From positions 310,001 through 374,000 of the forward strand of contig NTMA01000035.1 of NCBI GenBank assembly GCA_002917075.1: a DNA stretch of 64,000 bases, written 5' to 3'. The notes under the pieces are model-generated. The model was not told where the DNA came from. It searched no databases and saw nothing but the letters and a program-made list of their open reading frames with translations. Below are positions 11,167 to 22,500 of the stretch, in pieces; the stretch's first letter is position 1; each line of letters begins with the position of its first letter. The position numbers and the translations under genes were made by a program. The DNA is from Hawksworthiomyces lignivorus. Its lineage: Eukaryota > Ascomycota > Sordariomycetes > Ophiostomatales > Ophiostomataceae.

Positions 11167-14100
11167 TCAGTCCCAGTAGCGGTACCGCCGCGACGGGGTC
11201 GTCAGCGCCGGCGGCGGCGGCGGCCCGCCCTGGGACGCCAGCTTAACCTTGAGGTCAAAGGCGCGGTCGCGCTGGGTACGCTCGCGGGACTCGCGCTCGC
11301 GCTCAGACAGGTCATGCTCGCGCAGGACGCGCTCGCGGGCATTGAGGGCGGCGGCGCGCTCGAGGGCCTCGTGCTCGCGGGCGCGCTCCTGGCGCTCGCG
11401 CTCGTCGAGATCGGCGAGCAGCTTGTTGCGCTGCATGGTGGCGGGGCTGAGCAGGGGAGGCGGGGACGGCGAACGGCTGCTCCTGGCTGCCGCCACGGCG
11501 GCCGCAGCCGCAGCGATCGCGGGGTCGTCGTCGTCTAGGTACGACCGCCCAAAGTGGGTCGTCGGTGAGCCGGTCTGCGACGGCGCCGACGCGAAACGGC
11601 CGCTATCGTAGCTGTCATATTTGCTGCCGCCAATGCCACCACTAAAGCCACCGCCGATGCCGTCGCCGTCGTCGCTTGCAGTGGCAAACCGCGTCGTTTT
11701 TTTGTAGTAATCGGGGGCGTCCATTTCGCGCTCCAGAGCGCGACGGCGGTCCGCGATGGCCGCCTTGTCGTTCAGGCGCAGGCGTTCCCACTCTTTGAGG
11801 CGCTCCTCCTTCTCGCGGCGGGCCTGGGCGCGGTCGCGCTCAATCTCAGCCGCGCGCTCTTCGATGCGCGCCTCCTCGCGCGTGCGCCGCCGGATGGTGG
11901 CGGCGTCGTCGTCACTACCGCTGTCGCTGTTTCCGCCGTCGCTCCGCCCGCCGCCTCCGCTGTACGCGCGGCTACCGTAGTCGTAGCGGTGCGTGCTCCT
12001 CGAGCCCGCCGTGTCTCTGCTCTCGGCTCGACTGCTTGCGCGGCTGCTGCTGTGGCGGCTGCTGCGACGGCTGCTGCCGCCCTCGCTGCCGCCACCGCCG
12101 CCATGACGGCCGAGGCGGCTCTTGTAGTGCTTGTAGGCCAGGTAGTCTTTGTCGCCGCGGGCGCTGCGGGCGCTGCTGACGTCGTCGGACTCGCTCTCGC
12201 TCAGGGGCGTCGTGTTGCTCGAGGAGCGGTTGCTGGGCACCTTTGCCCGCGCAGACGGACGGGCGCCGCTGACGCCGGCGTAGCGAGCGGCGCCGGTGAA
12301 GCTGTGCGAGGAGGAGCGCGATGCAGTCCGAGATGAGCGGTCAGAGTCGGACGAGGAGTCGGATGGGCCGTCTGGCCCGACGTCGACAATATGCGGAGGG
12401 CCGCCTCCTCCTCCACCTCCGCCGCCTCCTACTGGACGAGGCGCATACGGCGAAGATCTGCCGCTGCTGTGATCGTCACTGTCGTCATCGCTCGTTCGAT
12501 CGCTGCCCGCGCCGTGTCCGTCCGCGTAGCGCACCCTGCGTGCTCGAGGGTGCAAGACCAGAGAGAGATGTTCCGCGCTGCTCGGGCGCCGCTCCTCGCG
12601 AGCAGCATAGCTGCCGCGGCGGTCTCTGCTCCCTGGCCGCGGGCTAGGCGGAGAGGACGGAAGAGACGCGCTGCCGCCGCTGCTGCTGCCGTGATCGCTG
12701 CTGCCATGGTCGCTGCCGTCGACATATTCGTGCAGCTTGCGTGGTCGGTATGCTGGGGGCACCGGCACGCTGTAGACAGGACCGCGCGCGCGCTGCCGCT
12801 CCACATGCAGCGACGAGCGGTCGCTCGGGCTCTCGTCGTCGTCATCGTCACTGTCGCCGGGACTCGCTGCGGGGACGACTCGTCTTCCACCGCCTCCCCC
12901 TCCTCCTCTGCCTCCGCCTCCGCTGGCAGCGACCTCTGGCGCGCTGCCCGGAATCGCGCCGCTCATCAGGATCTCGCTCCGAGGCGCCCGTCGTGGCGGC
13001 GAGCGCCGTCCCTCGTTCGCGTAGACGTGCATGCGGGGTGTCGGGGTGGGCGGGGTACGGATGCCGTCATCTGCGTCTGAGTCCGAGTCCGAGTCGGCCA
13101 GGGAATCCGCCATGGCGCCGGCAGCAGGTGCGCGGTGGTCGCTCAGGTGCTCTCTGCTGTGGCGACCATGCTCGTCCGTGACGACGATGACGGGCGCTCG
13201 CTGTGCGGGTCTCGGCGGCTGGGGCGAGCGGCGCTCAAAGCTCACCTCGCGGGCGGCGTAGGACGGGCCCTTGGCGGCCCGCGGCACTTCGACGTCGATC
13301 ACGCCGTCGCTGTCGTCTGCAAGATCCTCGCTGTGGGTGGCAGCGGCGGCGGCGGCAGCGGCAGCAGCAGCGGCCGCAGGCTCCTCAAACATAACGCGGG
13401 GCGCGCGACGATCTCCGTCGCGATGGTAGGGGTAGGAGCGGCGGCGGTCGGGTTCTGGGGCGCGGGCGGCGCTGTCCACCACCTCAGTAACGGAGAGACG
13501 GCGGCGGTATTTCTGCGGCAGCGGACCGTCGGCGTCCTCGAAAGAATCTCTGCGGCGCACAGAGGGGCCGTCGCGCGCAAGAACAGATGCAGCCGCCACG
13601 CCGGCACCGGCAGCAGCAATGGCGGCGGTGGCAGCAGCAGCGGCGCCGTCTACGCGAGGAGCGTTTCCGCCGCTGGGGTTGCCGTTCCGCAGACTGCGCC
13701 GGTACTGGGGCCGCTCAAGAGCGACGGCGGCGGCGCCGTCCCTTGTCGTGCGCACCTGCCGCACCTCGGTCTCGCGCTCGCGGTAGCGCACCTCTCTCTC
13801 GCGCCCCGGCGCACGATCGCGCTCGCGGTCGCGCAGCTCCTGCGGCTGGCGGGACCGGGACCCAGATGCGCGGCCCGGCACCGAGCGCTCGCGGCGCACC
13901 CTCTCCTGCTCCACCTCGCGGGCGGCTCTCGCGCGCTCGGCCCGCTCGCGCTCGTCGCGCTCCCGCATGCGCTCCCGCATCTCCTCCTCTTCGTCGTCAC
14001 GCAGCTGCTGCTCGCGGGCACGCTCTCGGGCACGCTCGCGTTCTCGGTCGCGCTCTCGCTCACGCTCTCGTTCCCGCTCTCGTTCCCGCTCAAGTTTGCG

Positions 14101-15477
14101 CTCGCGTTCGCGCTCGCGGCGCGGCGCCTCGGCGGGTCCCGCCCGCTCGACAAAGAATTGATCGTTGCCGTGCGCGTAGAGCGAGGCACGCCGCACCGGC
14201 GGGGCTCCTATGTCTCTCGAGTTTTCCACAATCACCGGCTCGTACGCATCGCGCCGTGCGCCGCCGAACCCGCTCTCTCGCTCTCGTTCTCGTTCTCGTC
14301 GGCGCGGCCCGTCCGACGACATGGCTGCTGCTCCTGCCACTGCCGCCCCTGCTACCGCCGCCGCTGCCGCCGTGTTGCGTACCCGGCGGCGCTGCGCGCG
14401 CCGGCGGCTAAACTCGTCTTCGTAGTCGTCATCGACAATGTCTTGGTCAATGCCGCGGGAGCCGCCCTCGTCTCGCGCGCGCGGCGGCAACGGTGCCGGC
14501 AGTGCCAGCAGGGGCCGCTCGCGCTCTCGCTCTCGCTCGCGCTCTCGCTCTCGCTCCCGCTCGCGCTGCTGCCGCTGCCGCTGCCACCGCTCCCGATCAC
14601 GGTCCACCTCGCGCATCTCGCGCTGGCGCCAGGCGCGTCCGGGCTCGCGCTCGTCTGAGATACCGCGGTCTCTGCGCGCATCTATATCGCGGTCGCGGTC
14701 GCGGTCGCGTAGGCGGTCGCGCCGGTCACGGTCCGCCCGCGCTCCGTCCCGCTCGCGAGACCGGTCCCTCGCCGCCGGCAGCGGCCGGTGCGTGTGCCGG
14801 TGGTGCTCTTCCTCACGGATCTCCCACTCCTCTTTCTCGCCGTACGTGACGCCCTTGGGCCAGAAGCGGTCCACGCAGAAAGTGGCGGCCGCCACCGAGC
14901 CCAGAAACAGCAGCGAGGTCTTCCAGCCGTTGGAATGGACGCTGTCGCGGTCGTTGTCGCGCTCATCGCGCTCGTCGGGCCTGCGCCGCCTGCGCCGGTC
15001 TGGCTGCTGCACCAGCGGCCGCTCAGCTGCCGCCGGCGAATATGAGTGCCGTCGTGGTCGTCTGCGCCGAGCGCCGCTTGGCGACTGCGAGTGTGTGGGG
15101 CGCGCGGTCGTAGGCGACTGCGGCGGCGTATCAGAGTGTGCGCGCGGGGGCAGACGAGATGTGTGGTCGCCAACAGGCGGTGGCGACGACAGGGTAGACG
15201 GAGGCACCTCCGGGGACGCAACCGGAGACGCAGACTGGGGCGGCGACGGCGGCGAGGCAGGAGGTGGAGGCGACTGGCGCCGGCGGCGCTGTCGTGGCTC
15301 TTCGCGATTCGATGGCTGGGACGGGGCGCCAGCCTGCGGGTTCGCCCCTTGCTGCGCAGGCTGGCCAGCGTTACCGTAGTTGTTGTAGCTGCCGTTGTTG
15401 TTATTGTTGTTATTGTTGCTGTCGCCTCCGACTGGTGGAGGCGGCGCCGGTGGTGGCGCCGGTGGTCGTTGGTCCAT
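11167..15477 (-). CDS. Very large Arg/Glu/Ser-rich protein of unknown function
   Basis: A single open frame of 1436 residues from an ATG at 15475-15477 to TYR-ARG-TYR-TRP-ASP at the end. The N-terminus is Pro-rich with an eight-Asn run, then Arg-rich. One hydrophobic segment (about 187-205, SLLFLGSVAAATFCVDRFW) is followed by PKGVTYGEKEEWE; this is the only part that looks folded and it could be a membrane anchor or buried helix. The rest alternates RER/RDR charged repeats (about residues 220-560), poly-Ala patches, Ser/Asp-rich acidic stretches and Gly runs, ending in a predicted charged coiled region (about 1230-1420) rich in ERERE. I do not recognise the family; resemblance to the RS/DUF3824-like class of fungal proteins is only compositional. 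GC is very high, so long mirror frames on the other strand are expected by composition. It is convergent with ELG1 (256 bp gap). Confidence 0.65.
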   Translation of the reverse strand: MDQRPPAPPPAPPPPVGGDSNNNNNNNNGSYNNYGNAGQPAQQGANPQAGAPSQPSNREEPRQRRRRQSPPPPASPPSPPQSASPVASPEVPPSTLSSPPPVGDHTSRLPPRAHSDTPPQSPTTARPTHSQSPSGARRRRPRRHSYSPAAAERPLVQQPDRRRRRRPDERDERDNDRDSVHSNGWKTSLLFLGSVAAATFCVDRFWPKGVTYGEKEEWEIREEEHHRHTHRPLPAARDRSRERDGARADRDRRDRLRDRDRDRDIDARRDRGISDEREPGRAWRQREMREVDRDRERWQRQRQQRERERERERERERERERPLLALPAPLPPRARDEGGSRGIDQDIVDDDYEDEFSRRRAQRRRVRNTAAAAAVAGAAVAGAAAMSSDGPRRRERERERESGFGGARRDAYEPVIVENSRDIGAPPVRRASLYAHGNDQFFVERAGPAEAPRRERERERKLERERERERERERERDRERERARERAREQQLRDDEEEEMRERMRERDERERAERARAAREVEQERVRRERSVPGRASGSRSRQPQELRDRERDRAPGREREVRYRERETEVRQVRTTRDGAAAVALERPQYRRSLRNGNPSGGNAPRVDGAAAAATAAIAAAGAGVAAASVLARDGPSVRRRDSFEDADGPLPQKYRRRLSVTEVVDSAARAPEPDRRRSYPYHRDGDRRAPRVMFEEPAAAAAAAAAAAAATHSEDLADDSDGVIDVEVPRAAKGPSYAAREVSFERRSPQPPRPAQRAPVIVVTDEHGRHSREHLSDHRAPAAGAMADSLADSDSDSDADDGIRTPPTPTPRMHVYANEGRRSPPRRAPRSEILMSGAIPGSAPEVAASGGGGRGGGGGGGRRVVPAASPGDSDDDDDESPSDRSSLHVERQRARGPVYSVPVPPAYRPRKLHEYVDGSDHGSSDHGSSSGGSASLPSSPPSPRPGSRDRRGSYAAREERRPSSAEHLSLVLHPRARRVRYADGHGAGSDRTSDDDSDDHSSGRSSPYAPRPVGGGGGGGGGGPPHIVDVGPDGPSDSSSDSDRSSRTASRSSSHSFTGAARYAGVSGARPSARAKVPSNRSSSNTTPLSESESDDVSSARSARGDKDYLAYKHYKSRLGRHGGGGGSEGGSSRRSSRHSSSRASSRAESRDTAGSRSTHRYDYGSRAYSGGGGRSDGGNSDSGSDDDAATIRRRTREEARIEERAAEIERDRAQARREKEERLKEWERLRLNDKAAIADRRRALEREMDAPDYYKKTTRFATASDDGDGIGGGFSGGIGGSKYDSYDSGRFASAPSQTGSPTTHFGRSYLDDDDPAIAAAAAAVAAARSSRSPSPPPLLSPATMQRNKLLADLDERERQERAREHEALERAAALNARERVLREHDLSERERESRERTQRDRAFDLKVKLASQGGPPPPPALTTPSRRYRYWD

Positions 15478-16516
15478 AGTTACAATATCCTTTCTTCCTT
15501 TACGCCCTTAAACTGTATCTCGAGCCAATTGCGGCAGATTAGAAGCGATCGTCAGGAACAAGCGAATAATACGAAATGGTATAGAAGTGAGATTTTTCAC
15601 AAAATAAAATCGATGCGACAAGCAAATCTTTTTCGGAAAATCAGAGACATGAGAGAGAACAAAAGGAATGTTCGAAACACATTCCTCAAGCAAAATGGCA
15701 TGGTAACAAAGAGGCACGCTGAAATACGGAGTACGAGGACCAAAAGAAATAAGAGGCATTCCCGTCAAAGAACACAGCGAGAGTGTCGCAGATTAAGACC
15801 AGGGGGGGGAGGGTTGAGAGGCCTGAGGGAGGCCTGAGGGAGGGGGGAAAGGGGAGAAAGGGGGGTGTAAGAAAGACATGGTATGAAGACAGCCGCGCGT
15901 CAAGAAATTGAGGGAGCCATCTAGGCTTCTTTTTTCTACTGATACAGCCTCTCAGGATAAGCTCCGCTGCGGCGCATTTGATCCTTTGCATTTCTACGAT
16001 CCAGAGAAGCTTGGTATCCTCCCAGGAGATGAAAGCGGGCAAGCATCATTGAGCTCACAAAGAAAGGAAGAGAAGACGAAGGGAGGGGAGGAGGGGAGGA
16101 GAGCAGAAAAGAGGGGAGTCCAGACACCCAGAACGAGTACAAAAAGCTATTAAAAGACGATAAAAAGTGGTTCACTTGAACAGATGCCAGTGTGAAACGC
16201 GGCGGTCACGGCTACAACCGCAGCCCAAGAACAAAGAGAGGCAGGGGTGAGACAAGGGAAGAGGAGCGATAGGCGAGGGTAGAGGGAGGGGATGTCCCGG
16301 GGCCGTCCGTGAGGGCAGAGGATCACAGTGAAAGAAGACTCGAGAAGACCACAGAAGGATGGCACTGCAGACTTTCAGGCCAAAGATTTTTCAGTGTTCA
16401 CGTCTCGCTCTGGATACTCTTTGCAAAGGAAGTATAATTTGGGGGCTTGCGAGGGATGCGGGAGGGAGATGAGCATCGATAGCCAAAAGGGGAAAAGTAT
16501 GGCGCTTTTCAAAACA

Positions 16517-16533
16517 GGGGGGGGGGGGGGGGG
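16517..16533 (+). repeat. Poly(G) run of 17 nt
   Basis: An uninterrupted run of 17 guanines, followed by GGTGGTGGATGATGGTGGATGG. It is able in principle to form a G-quadruplex with neighbouring G pairs. Confidence 0.95.
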
Positions 16534-16684
16534 TGTAAAAGATGGTGGTGGATGATGGTGGATGGTTGCAGCGGATGACGGCTAGCAAGTGGCACACGCA
16601 ACCACTTTACGCCGTTCGTGATCCACCCCCAGATAACACGAGCTGCCATCATTCTCCCGGAGGGTTCACTGCACGTCGTACAGG

Positions 16685-16709
16685 AGCAGCAGCAGCAGCA
16701 GCAGCAGCA
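16685..16709 (+). repeat. (AGC)8 trinucleotide microsatellite
   Basis: Eight perfect AGC units in non-coding DNA; it lies in no supported reading frame. Confidence 0.95.
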
Positions 16710-18067
16710 TCAAAAGCATCTGTCTTTTCTGCACTTTGAGAATGGTGCCAGCCAACGCGGCCGGTGGTGTGCATGGCCTTGAGGACTGCATCCCTCACAT
16801 GGTAGAACGGGTGTCTGTTGGATGAGAATGAGCACAGCTGAAGATGGTGACAAGAGACGGGTATACGAGAGAGAAAGGCTCTCAAAATAGAACGATAGAC
16901 TTTGGCGCTGAGAAGAAACAAGCAAACAGAAAAACAGAAAAACAGAAACATCTGGTTGGCGAAGAGAGAGGAATTTGCACGACAGTGGTCTGTTCCCACG
17001 CGGCCCAGAGGCCCAGAGGCCGCATGTCGCACCAGCGTGAGGCGAATGAAATAGAGAGGTGCAGAGAGATGCAGAGTTGGCTGGATGGCAACACAAAAGA
17101 TATGAAAGAAAATAAGGCATCCAGCCCAGCAGACAAAGTCGTGCTTGAATGCTGATCTTCACTGTCGTCATGCAGTCCTCTTTCTCGGCTTTGTCTTCTC
17201 CTTTGCAGTTTCCCTTTTTGATGCTATTCTCGATACGTTTACAATGTATAATTACATACTTACATAACATCACACTTCGTCTTTAGTCTCCCACCAAAAC
17301 AACACAAGATGCTGCCCCCATGGTCTCATGATGGTGCTGCTCTGCAGTTGGCTATTGACGACGTCGGAGAGAAAGCGGTGTAAGTCGGTGAGCTGCAGCG
17401 GGACGATGCAGCGGAATGCAAAGAATGCAGCGGATGCAGCGGTGCAGGACTAGGTGCAGTGCTAAGAAATGCAAGGCTGCCGCGTTAGCCTCGCCTTTAT
17501 TGCCAATGTCTGGCCAGGCCTCTGTCTCGCCACACGGCACTGCACTGCACTGCAATGCGCTGTAATAAGCCTTAGCATATACTCCGTAGTGGCTGCTGCG
17601 CCTGTGACTGTGCCTGTGCTGGTGCCAAATTGGCTAATCTCATATTCTCTTAGTGTCCTGTGCTCTGTAATTAAATTTATTCTCCTCATATATCCGTGCA
17701 AGAAACCACTACACACAGTCTTCTTTCCACTGTGTGGCTAACCGCACTAGCGCCGCCACAGCTCTAGCTCAGGTTCACTCCTGCCGTTGCGGCCAGCAAC
17801 AAACGCGACAGCTCCATGTTTGCCTGGGAACGGCTTAACTCTGTCAGTCCTGAGATCGTCGTCTTCTTTTTCGCTGTACTGCCTCTCTACACAGCTCCTA
17901 ACTCTACTACCCTTCCCACCACTCCATATTCCTCGTCTTCTCGCAGGTCTGAGTATCTTCTGTGCTTGCATTAGCTGCGTGAAGGCATTGGATCTTTTTG
18001 TTTCTTCTTTCATTTCAACTTTTGAGCCGGTGAACCCACAGAACCGTCCGCCTGCAAAGCTATCGCC

Positions 18068-19185
18068 ATGGTGCGTCCCCCCCTCCACCCCCGGAATATG
18101 AAGCTCTGTTTCTACTTATTTCAAGCTTCCTTTTGCTTGGCCGCCATCTCTGCCTGCTGGAGACTTCTCTGTCTCGTCTTTTTCTTGTCTTTTAGAGGTG
18201 CTAACGCTTGCTCTTCCTACCCGCAGACGTCCATAGGAACGGGCTACGATCTCGCCAACTCCATCTTCTCCCCCGACGGCCGCAACTTCCAGGTCGAGTA
18301 CGCCATCAAGGCTGTCGAGAATGGCGGCACCTCAGTAGGCATCCGCTGCCGCGACGGCGTCGTGCTGGCAGTCGAGAAGGTCGTCACGTCCAAGCTCCTG
18401 AAGCCGGGTGCCAACCGGCGGATTGCTACCGTCGACCGCCACTTGGGAATTGTGAGTAGGACCTGAGAAGGGGAATGATAGAACAGAGAGGAGGAGAGAA
18501 CCTGACAGAGGCTGACCTTTTTTTTTTGCTCTAGGCCTACTCCGGCATGACCCCCGACGGCCGGCAGTTTGTCGAGCGCGCGCGCGACGAGGCCCGCAGC
18601 TGGCGCGAGACCTTCAAGACCCCGATCGGCACCGCAGAGCTGGCCTCGCGCGTCGGCGGCTTCCTGCAAGCCTACACGCTGTACCAGTCTGTGCGGCCCT
18701 TTGGCATCACCGCCATTCTGGCCGGCTTCGACAGCGAGCTCGACCAGCCCGTCGACGGCGAAGTCGGCCGCGGGCCTTCTGTCGGCGCCGGCGGACGCGC
18801 CTCCGGCAAGACCTTTGGCGGGCCCCAGCTCTACATGCTCGAGCCCTCAGGCCTCTACTGGGGCTACTACGGCGCCGCCACCGGCAAGGGCCGCCAGGCC
18901 GCCAAGGCCGAGCTCGAGAAGCTCGACCTCGCCGGCGAGGGCATCTCCCTCGAGCAGGGCGTGCGCGAGGCCGCCCGCATCATCTACGTCGCCCACGACG
19001 ACAACAAGGACAAGGAGTTTGAGCTGGAGATGACCTGGATCAGCACCGCCGACGGTCCCACCCAAGGCCGCCACCAGGAGGTCCCGCGCGCCCTGCGCGA
19101 GGAGGCCGAGCGCCTGGCCAAGAAGAGCCTCGAGGGCGACGACGACGACGACGACAAGAAGGACGACGACAAGATGGAGGACTAG
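18068..19185 (+). CDS. PRE10: 20S proteasome subunit alpha-7 (Pre10/PSMA3 type), three exons
   Basis: An alpha-ring subunit of the 20S core proteasome. Exon 1 is the ATG alone (18068-18070); the 156-nt intron has donor GTGCGT and acceptor CCGCAG. Exon 2 is 18227-18451 and exon 3 is 18535-19185, after an 83-nt intron with a CTGAC branch and T-rich acceptor. The protein is 292 residues. It starts [20 protein letters not shown] and contains the alpha-type signature [15 protein letters not shown], then [47 protein letters not shown], and [18 protein letters not shown]. The tail is a long acidic D/K run ending KMED, as in Pre10. An insertion of about 30 residues between ILAGFDS and GGPQLYM is absent from the yeast protein; I believe it is common to filamentous ascomycetes. 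It is convergent with POL5. Confidence 0.95.
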
Positions 19186-19533
19186 AGAGGGAGGAGAAGA
19201 AGGGGGTTGCATAAGCTACAAATAAAAAAAAGCTAAAATTTCCAAGAGGGACAGCGCCGGGGGGTTCCGGACTTGTACCAATATATAACGGGAGTTAGCC
19301 GCGTGAAACTAGAAGCACAATTGATTTTTTTGTCTTGTTTCAAATCATTCTTTCTTCTTTTTTTTTTGGTTCCTAAAAACAATAGCTTTCCATTGGGGGA
19401 AAAAATATACGCTGTTGGTATCGAAATAATAATGCTTTTTTCTGCTGGGAGAGAGCGCCTTGACAGGCTGCTCTGCTGCAAACTGCGAGCCTCTCCATAA
19501 TAATATCCATCTTCCTTCCCACCCGCGCACTCA
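19186..19533. other. Convergent 3' region between PRE10 and POL5
   Basis: A 348-bp AT-rich stretch holding both 3' UTRs. It has AATAAAAAAAA just after the PRE10 stop (about 19221) and T-rich runs near 19350-19370. No gene seen. Confidence 0.6.
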
Positions 19534-22500
19534 TCACTGCTTCTGCGCCGCTGCCTCTGCTCTGCTCTTGGCCGGCGTGCCGGGCGCGTTGGGCGTGTTG
19601 CGGCACCAGTTGCTCCACTCGGTGAAGAGGCTGTCGCGCACGCTCCAGCCGTCCTGCGCCACCTTGGCCTGCGTCGTCGCGTACACGGCCGCGATGCGGT
19701 CGTACGTCGCCGGGTCGGCCGCGAAGAGCGTCGACGCGATGGTCAGGCTGGCCGTCGACACCGCCGCCGCAAACGTGCGGTTCTCCGTCTTGTCGTTGGC
19801 CGCCGCGTGCAGCCGGCGAAGGATGGCCAGGGCCGCGTCGACGACGGCCGGTGGGGCACCATGCTCGGCAGTTACTGCTGAACGCCGCTTCTTGAGCCGC
19901 AGCCGCAGGTCCTTGACGAGCCGCACCGCCTTGCTCGACAGCGACGCTTCCTTGGTGTCGCGCACCAGCACCACCAGCGGCGGCAGCAGGCGGAAGACGA
20001 GGTAGGGCTGGGACGCTGCAGCGCCGCTACCACCCGCACCGCCGCCGCCCGCCGCCCGCCGAATGTACATGTCCAGCAGGTCCAGCACGCGGTGCTTGAG
20101 CGCCACCACCTTGCGGCGCGCGTCCTGCAGCGCCCGCCTGCGGCCCTCGGTCTTGTCCTTGATCAGCCGCAGGTGGCCCGCCAGGTGCCCGTCCAGCGCC
20201 AGCATCGCCTCGTCGCTCATGTCCGACTCCTCGCCCGACGACGCCTCCGCGTCCATGTCCAGCGTGCCCGGCACCTGGAACGTCTTCATCAGCGCCGCCT
20301 CCAGGCCCTTGTGCTGCGGCTGCGGCTCGCCTTCCTGCGCGCCCTGCTGCGCTGCCGCCTTCTTCTTCTTCTTAGCCCCCTCGCCGTCCGCGTCACCATC
20401 GCTCTCATCGTCGTCATCGTCGTCACTACCCTTGGCAAGCACAGACACATCACCATCCGCGTCCATATCCGCCATCTCCACGTCTTCGTCTTCGTCTTCG
20501 TCATCATCGTCGTCGTCGTCCTCCTCCTCCTCTTCCTCTTCTTCGTCATCCTCGTCATCCTCATCATCTCCGCCGTCCTCGTCATCGTCCTCGTCTGCTT
20601 CGATTTCTTCCACGTCATCGTCATCGTCATCTTCGTCATCCTCCTCGTCCATGTCTTCCAGGTTGAAGAGTTCGCTGTAGCCGGTTGTATTCTCTTGGGC
20701 AGCCAGCACGTCCGTCAGGCTGTCCAGCGCCGCCGCCGACATGTAAGGCGCGAAAGCCTCGAACACCTGCAGCGCCGCCTGGCGCGTCAGCTGCGACGGT
20801 TCGGCCAGCACGGCCAGCAGCACCTCGGTGAGCATCTGCCCGACGTCTGGCTCGCCATGGTCGTGGTATTCGTCTTCGTCCTCGTCTTCTTCCTCCTGCG
20901 GTTTCTGCCTGCTGGTGCTCTCGCCGCTCTCTCCGCGCACAGCCGCGTCCAGCTTGTCGCCAACTGCCCGGATCTCCTGCAGCACCTCGACGGCGTCGGG
21001 CCACGGCTCGTGGTACAGTTGCAGCAGTGACACTGCCAGGAGCACGGCCAGGCGCTGTCGCGCCAGCGCGGCAGCGGCGGTGTCCTCGCCTTCGCCCTCG
21101 TCGGTAAAGCTTGCTAGCAGCGCCTGCAGCTGGCGCCGCGCGTCCTCCACCCGCTCCTGGATCTCGTCGCTGCTCTCCGCTTCGCTCTCTGCTTCGCCTG
21201 CTGCCGCGCCCACTGCGCTACTGCTGTCGATGGCGAGAATCGTCTGGCAAAAGTCGGCAAACTCGTCTGGTCGCCTCAGCAGAGAAGCTGCTGCAGATAG
21301 CAGATGGTTCCGGCTGGCAGTCTGTGTCTTTTCGTTGAGCGTCGGGAAGGGGGTTAGTACCGCTTCTTTCGAGGCCGCGCCCTTCTTCTTCTTTTGCTTG
21401 GACTCGCCGAGCGCCTTGTCCGCGGAGGCGGAGGAGGGGTAGGCCATCTCAGCAAGCGCCCGGAAGGCCACACCAGCGGCTGATGCTTTGTGCTTAGAGC
21501 TTGCCGAGGAGTCCGTATCAGCATCCACATTGCCATTGCCTGAGCGGCTAACGATACGGAAGAGGTACTCGGCGTACAGCCGGAGCGCCTTCTGATCATT
21601 CTTTGCATCAGGCCACAGAAGTGCCCCTCTGCGCAGGATAGAGACAACCGCTTCGATGTTTTCGGCATTGGCGAGCCGCAGGATGTTCTCCACTGGCTTG
21701 GTGCCATCTCCCGTGCCCTTAACGCGCTCGTCAAAGATGTAAACACCATGTGCCTGCGGCGACGTGCCGAGCAGGCCCTCGAGAATCTGGGGGAGGACAT
21801 CCGGCGTGTCTTCGACCTGCTTCTCAACAGCTCGGAGAACTTGGACGGCGGCACGGTGCAGGCGAGGAGTTGCATTGTGCGCCTGGTTCATTAGGCAGCT
21901 CATGAGGTTGTTGCTGAAGAGGCTGGGATAGATTTCGCCCCGGCTGGAAAACAGGGCGAGCGCTTTTAGGAAGATATTGAAGCCAGTGAGCTTCTGGTGG
22001 TCAGATGCTCCTTTGGCGAAATACAGTTCTGAGACAGTGTTAGTGAGGAGACAAGAGTATCGATAAAGTAAGTAGAAAGAATACAGAAATGACTGAATCA
22101 TTGAATGCACGATTGAATGAATAATTGAAGAGTGACTGAATATAGAATGACTGAAGGATGGAATGATAAAAGAAGAGCAAAACTAGGTGGAATACAAACA
22201 TACGGTCAACGGTGGCGAGCCAAAACGAGTCGAACTGCTTGGTCGGGGCGCCTAGCGGCTGGGCGGTGATGTGCTCGGCGAGCAGCAGGTCCCAGACAAA
22301 GTGCGGCAGCGTCCAGGCATTTCCCTGCTTGGTGTCGGCGCTAGTCTTCTCGTCGCTTTCGGTACCGCTGCTGCTGCTGCGGAGCGCCGCGATGAGGTCC
22401 TTGCGCGCGCCGGGCGCCAGCGGCGCCAGCCAGGGCGCCGGCAGGGCCATGGCGGGGAAGCGAGCGCGGGCGGCCAGCCAGATGCCGAGGCCCTCGGCCG

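Larger units (their letters stand above)
15478..18067. other. Repeat-rich intergenic region, no gene supported
   Basis: This 2.6 kb separates the start of the Arg/Glu-rich gene from PRE10. It contains a TACGGAGTA motif (15725-15733), a tandem GAGGCCTGAGG near 15815-15842, a 17-nt poly(G) run, an (AGC)8 array, and a second TACGGAGTA on the minus strand (17580-17588). GCAGCGGATGCAGCGG-type and CTGCA repeats lie at 17400-17560. The last few hundred bases are pyrimidine-rich, consistent with a PRE10 leader. Confidence 0.6.

Noticed and set aside
13135..14658. 507-codon open frame on the plus strand
   Set aside because: It mirrors the GC-rich Arg/Glu-coding repeats of the minus-strand gene (11167-15477); its Leu/Ala/His composition is what reverse reading of CGC/GAG codons gives.
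20092..21030. 312-codon open frame with long hydrophobic I/V stretches on the plus strand
   Set aside because: The hydrophobic run is the reverse reading of the POL5 Asp/Glu tract, not a membrane protein.
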